This document shows, in pieces, positions 12,734-25,115 of a DNA stretch of 64,000 bases. Source of the stretch: Eulemur rufifrons (taxonomy: Eukaryota; Chordata; Mammalia; Primates; Lemuridae). The stretch lies in contig NC_090995.1 of the NCBI RefSeq assembly GCF_041146395.1, forward strand, positions 12,316,501-12,380,500, given 5' to 3'. The position numbers and the translations under genes are program-made. Numbering within the stretch: the stretch's first letter is position 1; each line of letters starts with the position of its first letter. The notes under the pieces are model-generated. The model ran no database searches, was not told the origin of the DNA, and saw nothing but the letters and a program-made list of their open reading frames with translations.

Positions 12734-13036
12734 CATGTGTTGCTTAACCATGGGGAGAACTTCTGAAATACGCGTCGTGAGGCCATCTCGTCGCTGTGGG
12801 AGCACGGAGCGCACTTACAAAAACCCAGACGCGCAGCCTGCCGCACACCCAGCCGTGCGGTGCACACAGCCCGCGGCTCCCCGGCCACCCTCCTGCGCGG
12901 CCGGTTACCCACCGAATACGGCCCACGAACGGAACACAGGGCACTAGGTGGTGGGAACTTTCCAGCTCCATCGTCATCGCACGGGGCCACCGTCATGTCT
13001 GTGGTCCATCACTGACCAAAGTGTCCTAGGTGGCAA
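12734..13036 (+). mobile_element. Tc1/mariner-Tigger-type DNA transposon relic, CpG-rich copy
   Basis: It starts catgtgttgcttaaccatgg, with aaatacgcgtcgtgaggcca following, and ends gtggtccatcactgaccaaa. The element at 30908-31241 has the same order of blocks (start, acttacacaaacc-like, gtggtccgttgttgatcaaa end). The exact family is not certain. This copy keeps unusually many CpGs. Confidence 0.6.
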
Positions 13037-13064
13037 TGGCTGTATATTTATGATAAACTCTTTA

Positions 13065-13200
13065 AGGTGTAAACAGTGAGCCACGTGAAGGCAGAGACGG
13101 GGACGTCTTTGTCAGTACCACCGTGTCATACCCCAGAACCAACATAACGCCTGGCACATACATGGCGCCCTGCAAGCACTTCTTAGATGAATTAAGAGCT
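13065..13200 (+). mobile_element. L2 3' end
   Basis: gtgagccacgtgaaggcaga, then cataacgcctggcacataca, then gatgaattaag follows the L2 3'-terminal pattern (gtgagctccttgagggcag ... gcctggcacatagtagg). Confidence 0.65.
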
Positions 13201-13299
13201 TCAAATACTTGTTCAGCTTCAGGACTTGTTGGGCTTCCCACACACAACAAAACCCAAAACTCCCAGCATGGCTTCTACCCGCCTCTCCTGGTCTCATCC

Positions 13300-13690
13300 C
13301 TAGACCCCCTCCGCATGCACCACCTGCAGACCCTCCACTGGAGCACGTTCTCTCACTGCCTCCGTGCCTGGCCCGTGACACGTCCCTGTCTGGTCTTCGG
13401 GACTCAGCTTTGGCCCCGTCTCTTCGGGAAGCCCCCCGCCTCCCCCGCAGACCGGACCAGGGGCTTCTCCACTGTGCTGTCCTAGCGTGTTCCATCGCAG
13501 GACCCACCCCGCTTACTGACCGCACTACTTACGCACATGGCTACTTGCATGTCTCTGCCACTTCGCTGAGTCCCTTGAAATCAGGGCTCTAGCTAGTGGC
13601 CATATACGTTGCAGCTGCGTGTACCTCTGTCGTATCTAACACTTGGCGCAACGTCGGACACACAGACACGTATGTACCATGCGAATCTGG
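13300..13690 (+). mobile_element. Probable second L2 fragment
   Basis: Pyrimidine-rich ctcactgcctccgtgcctgg is followed downstream by cttgaaatcagggctctagc and caacgtcggacacac, in the order of an L2 3' end. It is heavily diverged. Confidence 0.4.
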
Positions 13691-13909
13691 CCTCTGCTGA
13701 ACCAACACATTCAACAGTCACTTTGCAAACAGAAAAGATTAGTTCAGATCATTCCATGAACTAGAAGACACTTTTAAAGAAACTGAAGTTGCTGTTACCC
13801 AGTCTTGAATTACCATCATTCTTTTTTGTGACATGGTTACATTACTTCAATCATGGATAAATGATGAAAAACAAACCAAGAGACACGTAAGGAAATGTCA
13901 AACACTTAC

Positions 13910-14006
13910 CAGAAGCATCAGCATGAAGGATCCCATATAGATGATCAGGAAAAACAAGGAAATCATAGTTAGAGTCAGAATTCCACGAATCCACCAGTTT
14001 TTCCAC
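13910..14006 (-). CDS. CDS1: CDS1 exon 3 (residues 82-114, first transmembrane helix)
   Basis: It is bounded by a tctctgtag acceptor and a gtaagtgt donor, 97 nt long. It completes Arg82 and reads WKNWWIRGILTLTMISLF, then a strongly hydrophobic run ending GSFMLMLL. The Trp/Arg-rich WKNWWIRG is the membrane-interface motif shared by CDS1 and CDS2, and the hydrophobic stretch is the first membrane-spanning helix. The phase is consistent on both sides. Confidence 0.96.
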
Positions 14007-15279
14007 CTACAGAGAAAGTGTTTGCAGAGTTAGTATTTAATGGGTTTTTTTTTTTTTTTTTTAACTTTTCGTGTGGTTTCCGTATTGAGTCGCCGGACTT
14101 ACAAATTTTTCCTAACGATACTTTAAGACTCTCCTACTTCACTTTACATAATAAGAACAAACAATGTTCACTCTCTGAGAGAGAAATTAAATTTTATTTT
14201 TGTTAAATGTGAGTGGGGATGGATCATGAGGTTAGGCAGTGAGGTGGTCAAGGGGGGTGTGAAGGTCAGGCGTCCCACCGGGAAGACGGGACTGACAGCA
14301 CATCCCGGCGGTGAGAAAAAGTGATGAAGGATGAGACGGAACTAAAACTGGAAAGCACAGTGGTTCCCGGGAAATAAAGGAGCGAGGTGCCAGTGATCCC
14401 AGAGGTCGGTCCCTGAGGATAAGGACACATGGATGGATCCTTCCTTGTATTGCTCCAAGTGCGCTGCCTGCTCGCCTTGATTAGGGGCAGAATCTTGGGC
14501 AGAAAAGTATTTTCTTACCCTCCGTAGAGCAGAGCGTCCCTGCACCTACCCTGCTGGTTCCTGCCGTGCTGAGAACTGATGTCCCTCGACTGTTCTCTGC
14601 GAGGGCCTGGGATGCCCGACTGCCCCACCCCCCACACACCAGGAGCCGCACGCTCCACCACCAGTGCACGACACAAACAGCATCACTGCTTGCGTGAGGT
14701 GTCATGAACAATGCTGGCAGCCATTGTATGAAAAAACCCAGAACGATTCAAATACATAGATGGTGATTTCTGAAGGCACCTACCTGTACATGGATGATGA
14801 TTTCTGAATCTAAAATTGTTGCTGTCTTTAAGACTTATCTGATTTTTATTAATTCAAATGACAGCATTTAAATTACAAGAGATTTTGATTCAGTTTAAAG
14901 TCCAGTAACATATATACACTGTATTCTAAGCACAGGGCCTCACTGTCTTACGACAGAAATATCAGCTGTTTTCATCCATTTATAAGATACTGATGACATT
15001 CCTTGCTTTCAATCTCTCTCCTATATAGATACTTTCAACTAACTACTCTCCTTCAAATACCCTCTTTATCATGTCATCTCTGCAAAGATCCAAAATGCCA
15101 AAACATTAAGTCCACAAACTTTTCTTCTAGCTTCCACAGTTTGTCACGAGGTAGTCAAATTGAACCACCCAACTTTATTTCCCTTTACTGTTTAACAAAC
15201 TACATAGACTCATAAATTTCTTGTGAGACTACAAGCTCAGAGGCTGAAGTAAAAATGGGTGGAGAGTCAAAAATGCGAT

Positions 15280-15582
15280 GGCCGCCAGGTACAGTGGCTC
15301 ATGCCCGTAATCCCAGCACCTTGGGAGGCTGAGGTGGGAGGATCACTTGAGGCCAGGAGTTGGAGTCGAGCCTCAGCAATACAGTGAGATCCAGTCTCTA
15401 CAAAAAAGTTTTTTAAAAATTAGCCGGGCGTGATAGCACATGCCTATAGTCCTAGATACTTGGGAGGCTGAGACAAAGGGATTCACTTAAGCCCAGGACT
15501 TCAAGCTTGCTGTGAGTTTTGACTGTGCCACTGCACTCCAGCCTGGGTGACAGAGCGAGACCCTGTCTCCAAAAACAAAAAT
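15280..15582 (+). mobile_element. Old Alu (J-like), sense to window
   Basis: Both arms are present, with cccagcaccttgggaggctg, then attagccgggcgtgatagca, and an A-rich end. There is no strepsirrhine linker, so it predates that lineage. It lies about 100 bp downstream (in transcript) of CDS1 exon 2. Confidence 0.9.
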
Positions 15583-15679
15583 AGTTCCCATAGTTCCCAA
15601 ACTTATAAAAAGTCAAAATTATTACATGCACAAGGATAACCTCAAAGCTTATCTTATGCACATCTTCCTGGAATCATAC

Positions 15680-15807
15680 CTTGAAGATAAACCAGATAGA
15701 GCTTTCTTGAGAATCTCGGGGGTTCTATCTGAGGATGGTGGAATTTCTGGAATATCAGAATCTGTTCTGGAATCCAAATCTCCATATCTGTCATCAATAT
15801 CTGTTTC
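15680..15807 (-). CDS. CDS1: CDS1 exon 2 (residues 40-82)
   Basis: The exon opens after a ccattttag acceptor with ETDIDDRYGDLDSR and ends ...KKALSGLSS plus AG of an Arg codon, before a gtatga donor. Its length of 128 nt is 42 codons plus 2 nt, and it joins exon 1 in phase 0 and exon 3 in phase 2. It encodes an acidic, Ser/Asp/Pro-rich cytosolic stretch (DIPEIPPSSDRTPEIL) and then the start of the amphipathic segment before the first membrane helix. It differs clearly from the CDS2 paralogue here. No stop or frameshift was seen. Confidence 0.96.
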
Positions 15808-16222
15808 CTAAAATGGAAAAAGAGAGATACATCACTGTGCAAAATAATGTTTAAAAAAGCACGTTTGCCAAGGCATTTATTTATTGTTCAGTGTGTGAAA
15901 TTTTAGTTATATAATCTGAAAAAAAGAAACAACTATGAACTCATCTTGAACATCCAAGCACTGTTATACTTTTGTTAGGAAAGTTTATCTCTGCTAAAAT
16001 CTGTCTATATAAAGGATCACTTTAAACCGAAGACACAAAAGCAGCTCATATACTTTCAAAATCAGAAATTTATCCCCCCAAAATGAATTATGTATCGTTT
16101 TGCTACTGAACTGGAAGAACATGGTGTTATTTCCATGTATTTCATGTAGATTCTCATCAGCTGCTCACAGTCCCTTTTTAGATTTGATTACAATCAAAGT
16201 ATCAATAATAAGAGTAATATCT

Positions 16223-16540
16223 ATAATCCTAGCAATCTGGGAGGCTGAGGCAGGTGGATTGTTTGAGCTCAGCAGATCGAGACCAGCCTGAGCAAAAGCA
16301 AGACCCCATCTCTACTTAAAAAAAAAAAATAGAAAGAAATTATATGGACAACTAAAAATATATATAGAAAAATTAGCCGGGCATGGTGGCGCATGCCTGT
16401 AGTCCCAGCTACTTGGGAGACTGAAGGAGGAAGATGGCCTGAGCTCAGGAGTTTGAGGTTGCTGTGAGCTAGGCTGACGCCACGGCACTCTAGCCTGGGC
16501 AACAGAGTGAGACGGTCTCAAAAAAAAAAAAAAAAAAAAT
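16223..16540 (+). mobile_element. 5'-truncated strepsirrhine Alu with 14-bp target-site duplication
   Basis: It starts inside the left arm (ataatcctagcaatctggga), contains the A-rich linker and ends in a long A tail. Flanking copies of taagagtaatatct at 16209-16222 and 16543-16556 are identical. Confidence 0.93.
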
Positions 16541-17149
16541 AGTAAGAGTAATATCTTACATGAACATAGCATTTTATATATATTAATACTTTTAAGCATG
16601 AACTTCTATCATTTCTATTAGATCCTTAAGAGAAAATCCCAATGAAGCAGGTCAAACAGACATTTCTATTTTAGCAATAGGTAAACTATGATCAAAAGCA
16701 TTTGCTTTGGTGGTGAGACGTTTTAAAAAGTTACTTAAAACCCAAACTGATTTCTAAGAGTGCATGTACCGGAGCTGTGTGTATATGCTGGGGGGAGGCG
16801 GGGTGGCAGGGAGCGCCAGGCCCTTCGACAAAAGGTGGTCACTGCAAATTTCCAGGGATAGGGTGGTCAAAGCAATTTTAAGACCAGAAACGTCATACAA
16901 TGCTCAGTTTGAAATCGTTCATTCTGCTGCAATCTAACAGTTTCTACTCCCGTGTCCTCCCTCTCCTCCATTCTCTCAACCCCACCCTGGTAACCTTTAC
17001 TACAGGGCGCCAAACACACAGACACCTTAGGAGAGCGTTTCACGGAGAAACCGGAGCAAGGGAGCTGAACCCGGGTAGAGGAAATACAAGCAGATGAAGC
17101 AATGAGCACAACACCGAGCCAGGAATAATCCTAGGAATAAAAGCGACTG

Positions 17150-17350
17150 GGAATTTGGAATACTGAGAATCTCAACCCAAACTCAGCCTTTATTAGTGCC
17201 AAACCTGTGGCAAATGTCATCGCCCCTTTTAACTGTTTCTTCATCCATAAAATGAAGCATTTAATGTAGTGCCGATGACTCAGTAAATTCAATCAGTGGT
17301 GAGCTACTACGATGACTGAATTAAGTCTTCTAATTCCTCATTAAGTGGCT
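17150..17350 (+). mobile_element. MIR fragment
   Basis: gtttcttcatccataaaatg with surrounding order fits the MIR core (cagtttcctcatctgtaaaatg). It is diverged. Confidence 0.45.
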
Positions 17351-17637
17351 TACCAAATAAAGTTTTAGCCTTTGGGGAGTATTTTCAGTTTCAGAAAGAA
17401 ATACATTTTAGTTTAATAACTTTATTAAACAATTATGAAATTAAACGTCACTGTACCAAAAATGACAAATGAAAGAGACATGCTGAATTCCCACTGTGAC
17501 ACTGAGAGGCCGCTGGCCCTGAGGCAGCTCAGATAGAGAGACGTTGACTAATGAACAACCAGACACAACGCCCCCTCTGAAAATATCGGGGTACCTGCTG
17601 TCAGTCTGACATGCCAGAGGGCTCTGACATCTGGAAC

Positions 17638-18100
17638 GGCGGTCCCCAACCTTTCTGGCACCAGGGACCGGTTTCATGGAAGACAATTTTTCCACGGGCT
17701 AGGGGGAGGGATGGGTTCAGGATGATCCAAGTGCATTACATTTATTGTACAGTCAAAGCTCTCTGCTAATGATGATCTGTATTTGCAGCTGCTCCCCAGC
17801 ACTAGCATCACCACCCCAGCTGCACCTCACATCAGCAGCTGCACTAGATTCTCATAAGGACCAACCTAGATCCCTCGCATGTGCAGTTTGCGGTAGGGTT
17901 CACGCTCCTAAGAGAATCTGATCCGCCCCTGATCACTCAGGGGGAGGAGCTTATGCAGTGATGTGAGCGATGGGGAGCGGCTGTAAAGACAGATGAAGCT
18001 TCACTCGCTCACCCGCCACTTAGCTCCTGCTGTGTGGCCCAGTTACTATCAGGCTACAGACTGGTACCAGGCCACGGCCCATGGTCTGGGGACCACGGAT
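17638..18100 (+). mobile_element. MER2-like DNA transposon (TcMar-Tigger)
   Basis: It begins ggtccccaacctttctggca then ccagggaccggtttcatgga, and ends ggtctggggaccacgg, giving inverted termini around ggtcccc/ggggacc. The internal blocks ctagattctcataaggacca and gcgatggggagcggctgtaa match the element as I remember it. It lies in CDS1 intron 1. Confidence 0.8.
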
Positions 18101-18289
18101 CTACAACAATGAAATGCATCACTTTTTTTCCCCCCACCACTTTCTTTTCACCGTCAATAACCCAGAGTGCGGAATGGGCTGGCTTGAGTGGCAGGGGAGA
18201 TGGCGGCTAATGAAGTAGTTCTCTGAGGCAACATCACCCCGGTACGGAGAGAACCCCAGACGAGGAATCACCAGTTACCAGCACTAACC

Positions 18290-18365
18290 CCACCTCTACC
18301 CTAACTGGCAGTGTGACAAAGGGCAGATCACTTAACTTCAAGGCAACTCATCAGGCAGCAGTTTC
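18290..18365 (+). mobile_element. MIR fragment
   Basis: ggcagtgtgacaaagggcag, then atcacttaacttcaaggcaa fits the MIR core (gtgtgaccttgggcaagtcacttaac). Confidence 0.55.
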
Positions 18366-19369
18366 CTCTCTTACAAAACACTAAAGCTCTGGGCTAGCAT
18401 TCAAACTGCGCTCCTCAAAACTGTGAAGTTTTCTGCAACCCACTTCAAAGCCACCTGGCAATAATGGTGACGTGCCACAACCCTCCCACCCCACCCTCAA
18501 CAAAGCTGTCCTGCTTTAATTCACATTACTGAAGTTTCTGGTATCTACTTTACATCCTTTAGAGGTTTCTGAGCAAGGCAAGAAATTCTCTAAAACCTCT
18601 AAAGGATATCAAATAAAAATTTAAAATTTAACTAGGCTTCTTCAATTTCATTCTAATAAAGAATAAAAGATAATTCCTACATAGTATCATTTCCAGAGCA
18701 ATGTTGCTCATCTACAGAATCAGGAGAAGGGACCCTTGTTTTTCTGCGTTTCCTGCATAGACTCTGTAACAAAGACGCTAGACTTGAAAAGGAAAACAAG
18801 AGTGAGATTGGAGATGGGGGAAAGAAGGAAGCAGGCGTAGTACTTTTAATGATCAACTTAAGAGCCACGTGGCATTGTGCATGCTAAATGAAGGTATTTA
18901 AAATGTTTAAGAGAACCTAAAACTTAGGAACAACTTCTCAAGCTTTTAATTTAAACATGATGGCCCTCAAATTTCCCTCTTGGGTTCTCCCACCACCACC
19001 GGGTCATCTCACACACCCCTGTGGCTTCCTTCCCACCCGGTCACACCAACAACTCCCCCTAAACCTGCATCTCTGGCTCCCAATGTGCAAGCTCCCGGTG
19101 GGTTTTCCACCAGCACCACCTGAAACTCAAGCGAACTGACTTCTCTCTCTTCGACATCAAACTGCTGTCTCCTTCTGTGTTTCCTACCACAGAGAGACAA
19201 ATGTACACGTACGGCAGGATGAGGCAAATTCACCAAAATCTCCACAATTGTTAAATTTAAGTGCTGGATACACTGTGACCATGGTGCTAACTTTTTAACT
19301 TTCTATATTATTAAAAAGTTATAATGAACAGCTAGGAAAAAAATTTAAAAACTAATCTTGGGGCTCAGG

Positions 19370-19915
19370 ACACACCACCCCAAAATGTGACTGTAGGAAA
19401 TCCAAATAGGCCACTCCAAAATATACTTCTTCGGCGTATTTTGAGCTTATAAATCTGAGAAACTGCAGACACGGCGATATCGCTGAAAAGCTGTTCTTTT
19501 GTAAAAGAAATTGGTATCTACAAAGGAAATGTACATTAGTAAAGTGTCTGTATAGGGAAGAAGCCTGCCCCAGACAAGTTTTACTACCTGAGAGATTTTA
19601 TCTGCATAACAAGACAACCTTTATTCACCACGCCCCTCCTCCCCTTACCCTCCCATAGCTCACTGTGGCCACACCCTCCAGAAGCCCCATGTCCCCACTC
19701 CTTTCGGTAGCTCAGCATGCTACGTGAACTCCAATCATCTGGCCCTTCTCTGAGTATGTTCTGTGGGACTCCCATGCATAGATACGCAACTAAACATGGT
19801 TTTTCTCCTGTTAATTATCTTATGTCAATTTAATCTGTAGCCCAGCCAAAAAACCTAGAAGGGTGTAGGGAAGCCGTTTTTCACTCCTCTACACGAAACA
19901 ATAAACCTTTCAAGG
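19370..19915 (+). mobile_element. Possible ERVL-type LTR
   Basis: The 3' part, ttttctcctgttaattatct then tatgtcaatttaatctgtag and cccagccaaaaaacctagaa, resembles the end of ERVL-class LTRs. A related but different tail occurs at about 24960-25115. The 5' limit is uncertain. Confidence 0.4.
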
Positions 19916-19999
19916 ACACAAACCTGTGTTGTAAACTTACCAAGAGAAAGGAGGAAACGAAAAACACAAAATTCAAGTTGTGATTACCTCTGAGAGGAT

Positions 20000-21250
20000 A
20001 GGCCAGCCAGGTCACGAGCTAGTAGGTGCCCAGGTGTTTCTCGTATCATCGTCTTTTTGTAGCAGTTCCGTATTTATTACAAGCAGTATAAATTATTGTA
20101 AATAGGACTGCCATGGGCAGAATTCCAGGGGACACTGTCTACCTTGAACGCCACACGAATAGAGTCCCACAGAGTTCTTCAAAGCCTCAACCCTGAGACA
20201 GCCCGTGTACAAGCACAGTAAGTGGGCGGAAAGCAAACAAAACCACAACCTTGAAAGAGACATGAGTCTAATTTCGTTCCCCAGATCTGGATTTTTATAC
20301 ATGGAGACAAAATGTTAAGTCCCAGATGGGCTTTAGTATTTACTGTCCCCACAGCTCCACGGTTGTTTTGGAAACAACCTGCTTGGGACAGGAAGGTGGC
20401 AGCGAGCCCAGCCTTAATTGCCAAGGTGTTTGGTTCCACCTGGGCCAGCAAGATGACGAAGTCAGACTGCCTGGGTCAGCCTTACCTGAAGCTCCTCAAC
20501 AGCTGGCCATGGGTCCCAACAAACGAAGGGGATTGCAGCCACGGCCAGGAAGCAGAAGAGCAACACCGCTTCCCTGCAAAAAACCAAGTTTGCAAAAAAA
20601 CAGCTACAACCTTCCATAGGTGTGAGCCCTTCACACTGGACAGGACTCCTGTTTTCCCCATCCTGTGCCTTTCCATGTCGTATTTTAAGAGAAAGTTGAA
20701 AAGCTTAGTAGTTCTGACAAAGTCTTAAGCAAACAAACATTCAGTGACAAGACATGAAAAATAACTTTGACCTCTCTTTGAGGCTAAGAAAATAAGCAAG
20801 CGTTAACAACGACGGTGACCCTGACACACCTCAAGAACGATCAAAAACCAACTGGGTCGTCATGACATTAGTTCCTCTCCGTCCCTGGAGTTACTTCAAA
20901 ATTGTGATGTCATTCTCATTAAGTAAGTTCTGGAACATTTCCCATCCAAATCAAAATGTAAACAGCTATAAAATGAAATAAAAGCTAATGATTTCTTCTC
21001 CTAATCAATCATCAAGGAAGCAAGGAAAGACTCCGAACGTTTTTTTTTTTGTTTTTAAATCCAGGTGCCCGAAATTACGGCATTACAGGTTTTCAGCTAA
21101 AAGTTTCTAGTCCCTTGCCAACATTTCACAGATTCAGAAGGAAAAAATGAGTCCAAAATCACACAGAGTAATAACAGAGTAAAACATTTCTTAAGCAAAT
21201 GTTTTAATTGATTTTATAAATCTAGGGCCACAGACCTAAGCTATCCTTTA
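20000..21250. other. CDS1 intron 1, no recognised feature
   Basis: Mixed-composition sequence in which I recognise no repeat family or gene. Open frames up to 138 codons show no family features. Confidence 0.4.
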
Positions 21251-21269
21251 AATTTTTTAGTCAGAAATT

Positions 21270-21400
21270 TTAGGGTACACCCCAGCTGTAAATACTGTGT
21301 GATCATGAGCAGGGCATGTAAGGTTGTCAAATTTTAATTCTCTCAGGTGTAAACTAAGACGATCTCCCTGGTCCTCACAATTACTAAGAGATTTAAATTG
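21270..21400 (+). mobile_element. MIR fragment
   Basis: gtgtgatcatgagcagggca, then attctctcaggtgtaaacta follows the MIR core order. Confidence 0.5.
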
Positions 21401-22049
21401 CTATTAACTGTAAGCTAGCATTTTGCAAGTTGTAAATTATTTCACAATAATAGATTACTTTGTTACCATTATTCCATGCAGTGAAAGGCCACCATTCAAG
21501 ATATCAGTATAGTCTACAATTAGCTGTTGAACAACAAATCCTGGTACCACCTCTTTTCTCAAAGAGTATAACGAGGCACAAAAAAAGGTGACCAGTCAAG
21601 TAGCATTTCACTTATAATCGGCACCCGACAAGCATTTCATGAATGCAAAGAACGAAACCAAGCCTCAGGAAATATGCTCATAATTTCCTCAATGACCTAT
21701 TTTCCTTACACTGAATTCAAATCTGTATTTTTAGAAGACACACCCCCAAACACAAAATAGTTAAAGGAAAACAAACACACCAAACCCCCGTATTTATCTG
21801 TGGCACCCATGGAAAAAAACATGTGAAAGTCTGCTTTACAAAAATGCATATGCACAAACACATAATCATATTAAATGTGTGCATACGATTTTTCTTTATA
21901 ACTTTCCAGAGGACTACTTTAAATTGTCCCACTTTTCCCCTCAAGATTTATGACAAAATGCTGTTTGCATTAAAAAAGAAAAGACATTTTGTATCTGAAC
22001 AATATGAGCCCCTTTATTGTCAGGCCCAGAGAAGCGTTTAAAATGTGAG

Positions 22050-22350
22050 CACAGTCAGGTGTCGCTCTCCCCTTGAGCTAAAAACCTCTGGAAGCCACTT
22101 GCTCTGTGGACTCTAGGCTGACACCAAGTAGCCATAACATGCCACACGCTGGACACCGTAGGTCACACCCTACGGTTCAACAATGTACTGTATCTGCCCA
22201 CTCCTTGTTCCCTTTGCCTTTAAAAACCTGCTGGTGACAAAGGTCAAATGGAGCCCTCCCCAAGGCACCTTGCAAGTTTGTCCCAGGCAGCTGTCCTCAC
22301 TTTGGCTCAAGCAAACTCTTTAAATTCTATTTTGTGCCTCAGCTTCTTCC
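22050..22350 (+). mobile_element. Possible LTR fragment
   Basis: A TATA-like ctttaaaaacctgctgg and a downstream cctcactttggctcaagcaa then tctttaaattc layout suggest a retroviral LTR. I could not name the family. Boundaries were not found. Confidence 0.3.
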
Positions 22351-22680
22351 TTGAGGAAGACGGCATCAAAAAACCCACTGTGGCACACGTCCAGAGCTTA
22401 AAGTACTTGCTCACATCCTACGGTAAAACTTCTCAACTGTAAGAGGATGAATTGTTCAAAGTCAAGATCATCAGCAGTAAGTGAAAATTCATGTGGTAAC
22501 ACTAATGTGGTAACAGTATTCTCTAGAAATCCCTAGTATGAAACATACTTTAAAATGAGAAACCACCTCCCCTCACCCCCACGTAGCTTCCTGTCTACAT
22601 TCACATGACTTTAGAATCCAGCTGTTTTGTTAGTCTAACTTCACTATTCCTGGAGACTCTTGCTAGGAGTTTGCCAACGT

Positions 22681-23074
22681 TTAGATCTGGTCTGTTTGGC
22701 CCCACGAAGGCTCATGCTGAAGTCCGACCCCCAGTGTTGGAGGTAGGGCCTGGCGGGAGGGGTCTGGGTCACAGGGGCGGATGCCCAGTCAAGTTTTTCT
22801 GGCAGGAGGGAGTTCAGGAGAACTGGCTGTTGACAAGAGCCTGGCTCCTCTCCCTCTTTCTGCGTCTTCCTTCCACTCTCACCCCGTGGTCTCTGCACAC
22901 ACCAGCTCCCCTTTGCTTTCCCCATGAGTGGAAGCTCCCCAGAGCCCTCACGGGAAGCAGAGGCTGGCACTGTGCTTCTTGTACGGCCTGCAGAACTGTG
23001 AGACAGATAAACCTCTTTTCTTTACAAAGTACCCAGCCTCAGGTGTTCCTTTACAGCGACACAACCAGAGTAAG
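22681..23074 (+). mobile_element. MaLR LTR (MST/THE1-like)
   Basis: agatctggtctgtttggccc, then tgttggaggtagggcctggc, then ctgtgagacagataaacctc and tttctttacaaagtacccag match the order of a MaLR-type LTR in sense orientation. The 178-codon open frame here is not a gene. Confidence 0.75.
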
Positions 23075-23744
23075 AATTCACTATTCTTTACAAGAATTTC
23101 TAAAAGACACAACTCTTCAGAAGGAATTTTGGACAGTTTAGTCCAAAGATTCTTTGAACCTCTTGCCTTAAAAATCTTTGCATGGCTATTTCCACTGACC
23201 CCAAACTGCTGTTAATACAGTGTGACCCTTACCCAGGCCTAAGCAAGTCCCCACACTGCACAAACTTCCAGTCCTCTATGAAATCACACCTTGCCTTTCC
23301 CCCGGGACACTACTCCAAGCCACTGAGGAGCCGTCCTCCCTCGCTGCAGAAAGCCATACACTCAGCTCTGCCCTGTCACCTGGTTGGGCTGGTGACATCT
23401 GGGGCTTGGGCTGGTGACCTCTGGGAAGTCAACATCCAAAAAAAAAAAAGTTATTAAGTGAAATGAATACGCTGCAAATGATAAAAAGCTGAATCACGAA
23501 AATTATTTAGGTAGCAACGCTAACGATTGATCAACAATTAGGGACCATCAGCATGAACGGTATTCTGAAAACCCAGATCTAAACATTAATATTTTACTAA
23601 TATTAATATTTTGCTAATGGCCTAGAATTAGATGAAAAATTATAGAAAATGTTCATTGCACTTCTAGGTGACATTACAGTGTGCCAAAATGAAGAAACAA
23701 TTTATAAAGCCAAAACACGGTTTGGTGAACAAGTAGAGAAAATG

Positions 23745-23985
23745 TCGTGTTGGATCCTGGATTGGACCCCGGAGTGGTAACTGGACAGGAAAACAACTAG
23801 TGAAATCTGAACGAAGTCTGCAGTCTAATTAATAACATCACACCTACGTTCATTTCCCAAGTTTTGACAAATGTACCGTGGTCGCATGACGTGTGAACAT
23901 TAGGGGAAGCTGAATGAAGGGCACATGGAAATGCTATTATCTTTGTAACTTTTCTTAAATCCAAACTATTCCAAAATTAAGAGTT
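23745..23985 (+). mobile_element. L1 3'-end fragment (ancient)
   Basis: ggatcctggattggacccc, then agttttgacaaatgtaccgt, then aggggaagctgaatgaaggg and ccaaactattccaaaattaa follows an L1M 3' UTR order. Confidence 0.65.
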
Positions 23986-24612
23986 TATTCTTAAAATATT
24001 AGCGTATTTATGAAAGAAACTACACACATCTCACGTGGGGAAGGACAGAAATTAACCGGTTTCTGGACTGGTTACCCCTCAACTTTGCAACCAAGATCTC
24101 TAAGCAGCAGGCCCACACACGAGCACGTCGGGGACTCCATCTGAGAGCGCACTATTATTCCACGTGGGCTCCCCTTTACCGGCCACAGCTGCAATGTGCG
24201 TCCTCGACTCTCCCACTTCTTGGTGAAGGAGGTAAAAATAGCTCACTCCAGTACACTTCTCTGACATACTTTGAGACGGCCGTTCGGAAGTGGCCCTGCA
24301 AAGCCGTCTTCTGCGGAGGAGACCTGCGTCCGCAGAGGATGTGCACTGACGAAGCCAGGCTGGCCTTCTCTCGTCCAGATTTAGGGAAGGTTAACTGAGA
24401 CGCTGACACCTTTGAAGGTCTGAAGGAAACATTCACCACCTGGTCTCTCCGAGGGCTCCCACCTGCGCGGTTTCATCTCCGTGTCAAGACAACCTGTGTG
24501 AGCCAGCCGCCAGCCCTCCTCTTCTTCTCTCCCTCCCGTAACTCGTCTTGCCACACTACAACCAGATGTCGCACCATAGCGTGCCTTGGGCCATGCTCAG
24601 AACCCCCATTCT

Positions 24613-24937
24613 GGCCGGGCGCGGTGGCTCACGCCTGTAATCCCAGCACTCTGGGAGGCCGAGGCGGGTGGATCGCTCGAGGTCAGGGTTCGAGACCAGC
24701 CTGAGCAAGAGCGAGACCCCGTTTCTACTAAAAATAGAAAGAAATTATATGGACAGCTAAAAATATATATAAAAAAAATTAGCCGGGCATGGTGGTGCAT
24801 ACCTGTAGCCCCAGCCACTCGGGAGGCTGAGACAGGAGGATCGCTTGAGCCCAGGAGTTGGAGGTTGCTGTGAGCGAGGCTGAAGCCACGGCACTCAACC
24901 CTGGGCAACAGAGTGAGACTCTGTCTCAAAAAAAAGA
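24613..24937 (+). mobile_element. Strepsirrhine Alu, full length
   Basis: It starts ggccgggcgcggtggctcac, has the linker with agaaattatatggacagcta and the ctgaagccacggcactc signature, and an A tail. The short direct repeat acccccattct / acccattct flanks it. It is inserted in an LTR-like region. Confidence 0.95.
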
Positions 24938-24954
24938 AAACCCATTCTTTCTGT

Positions 24955-25115
24955 AACCTCACGAGGGCATATAAGCTCCTGTACCCCCTTGGGAGGTGGG
25001 GGTCCCCCTCCCACGCACGTTAACAAATTTGCATGCCACTGACCCTCTTAAGCTTCCTCTTGTCAGTTGACTTTTCAGCGAACCTTCAGTGGGTGAAGGG
25101 GAAGTTTTCGCTTTC
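24955..25115 (+). mobile_element. LTR tail, possibly ERVL-class
   Basis: gggcatataagctcctgtac, then gtcagttgacttttcagcga, then accttcagtgggtgaagggg resembles an LTR R/U5 end. The Alu at 24613 probably splits it. Confidence 0.4.

Noticed and set aside
12408..12947. 179-codon open frame in CDS1 intron 3
   Set aside because: It overlaps the CpG-rich DNA-transposon relic and has no domain. The CpG richness explains the lack of stops.
22605..23141. 178-codon open frame
   Set aside because: It lies almost entirely in a MaLR LTR.
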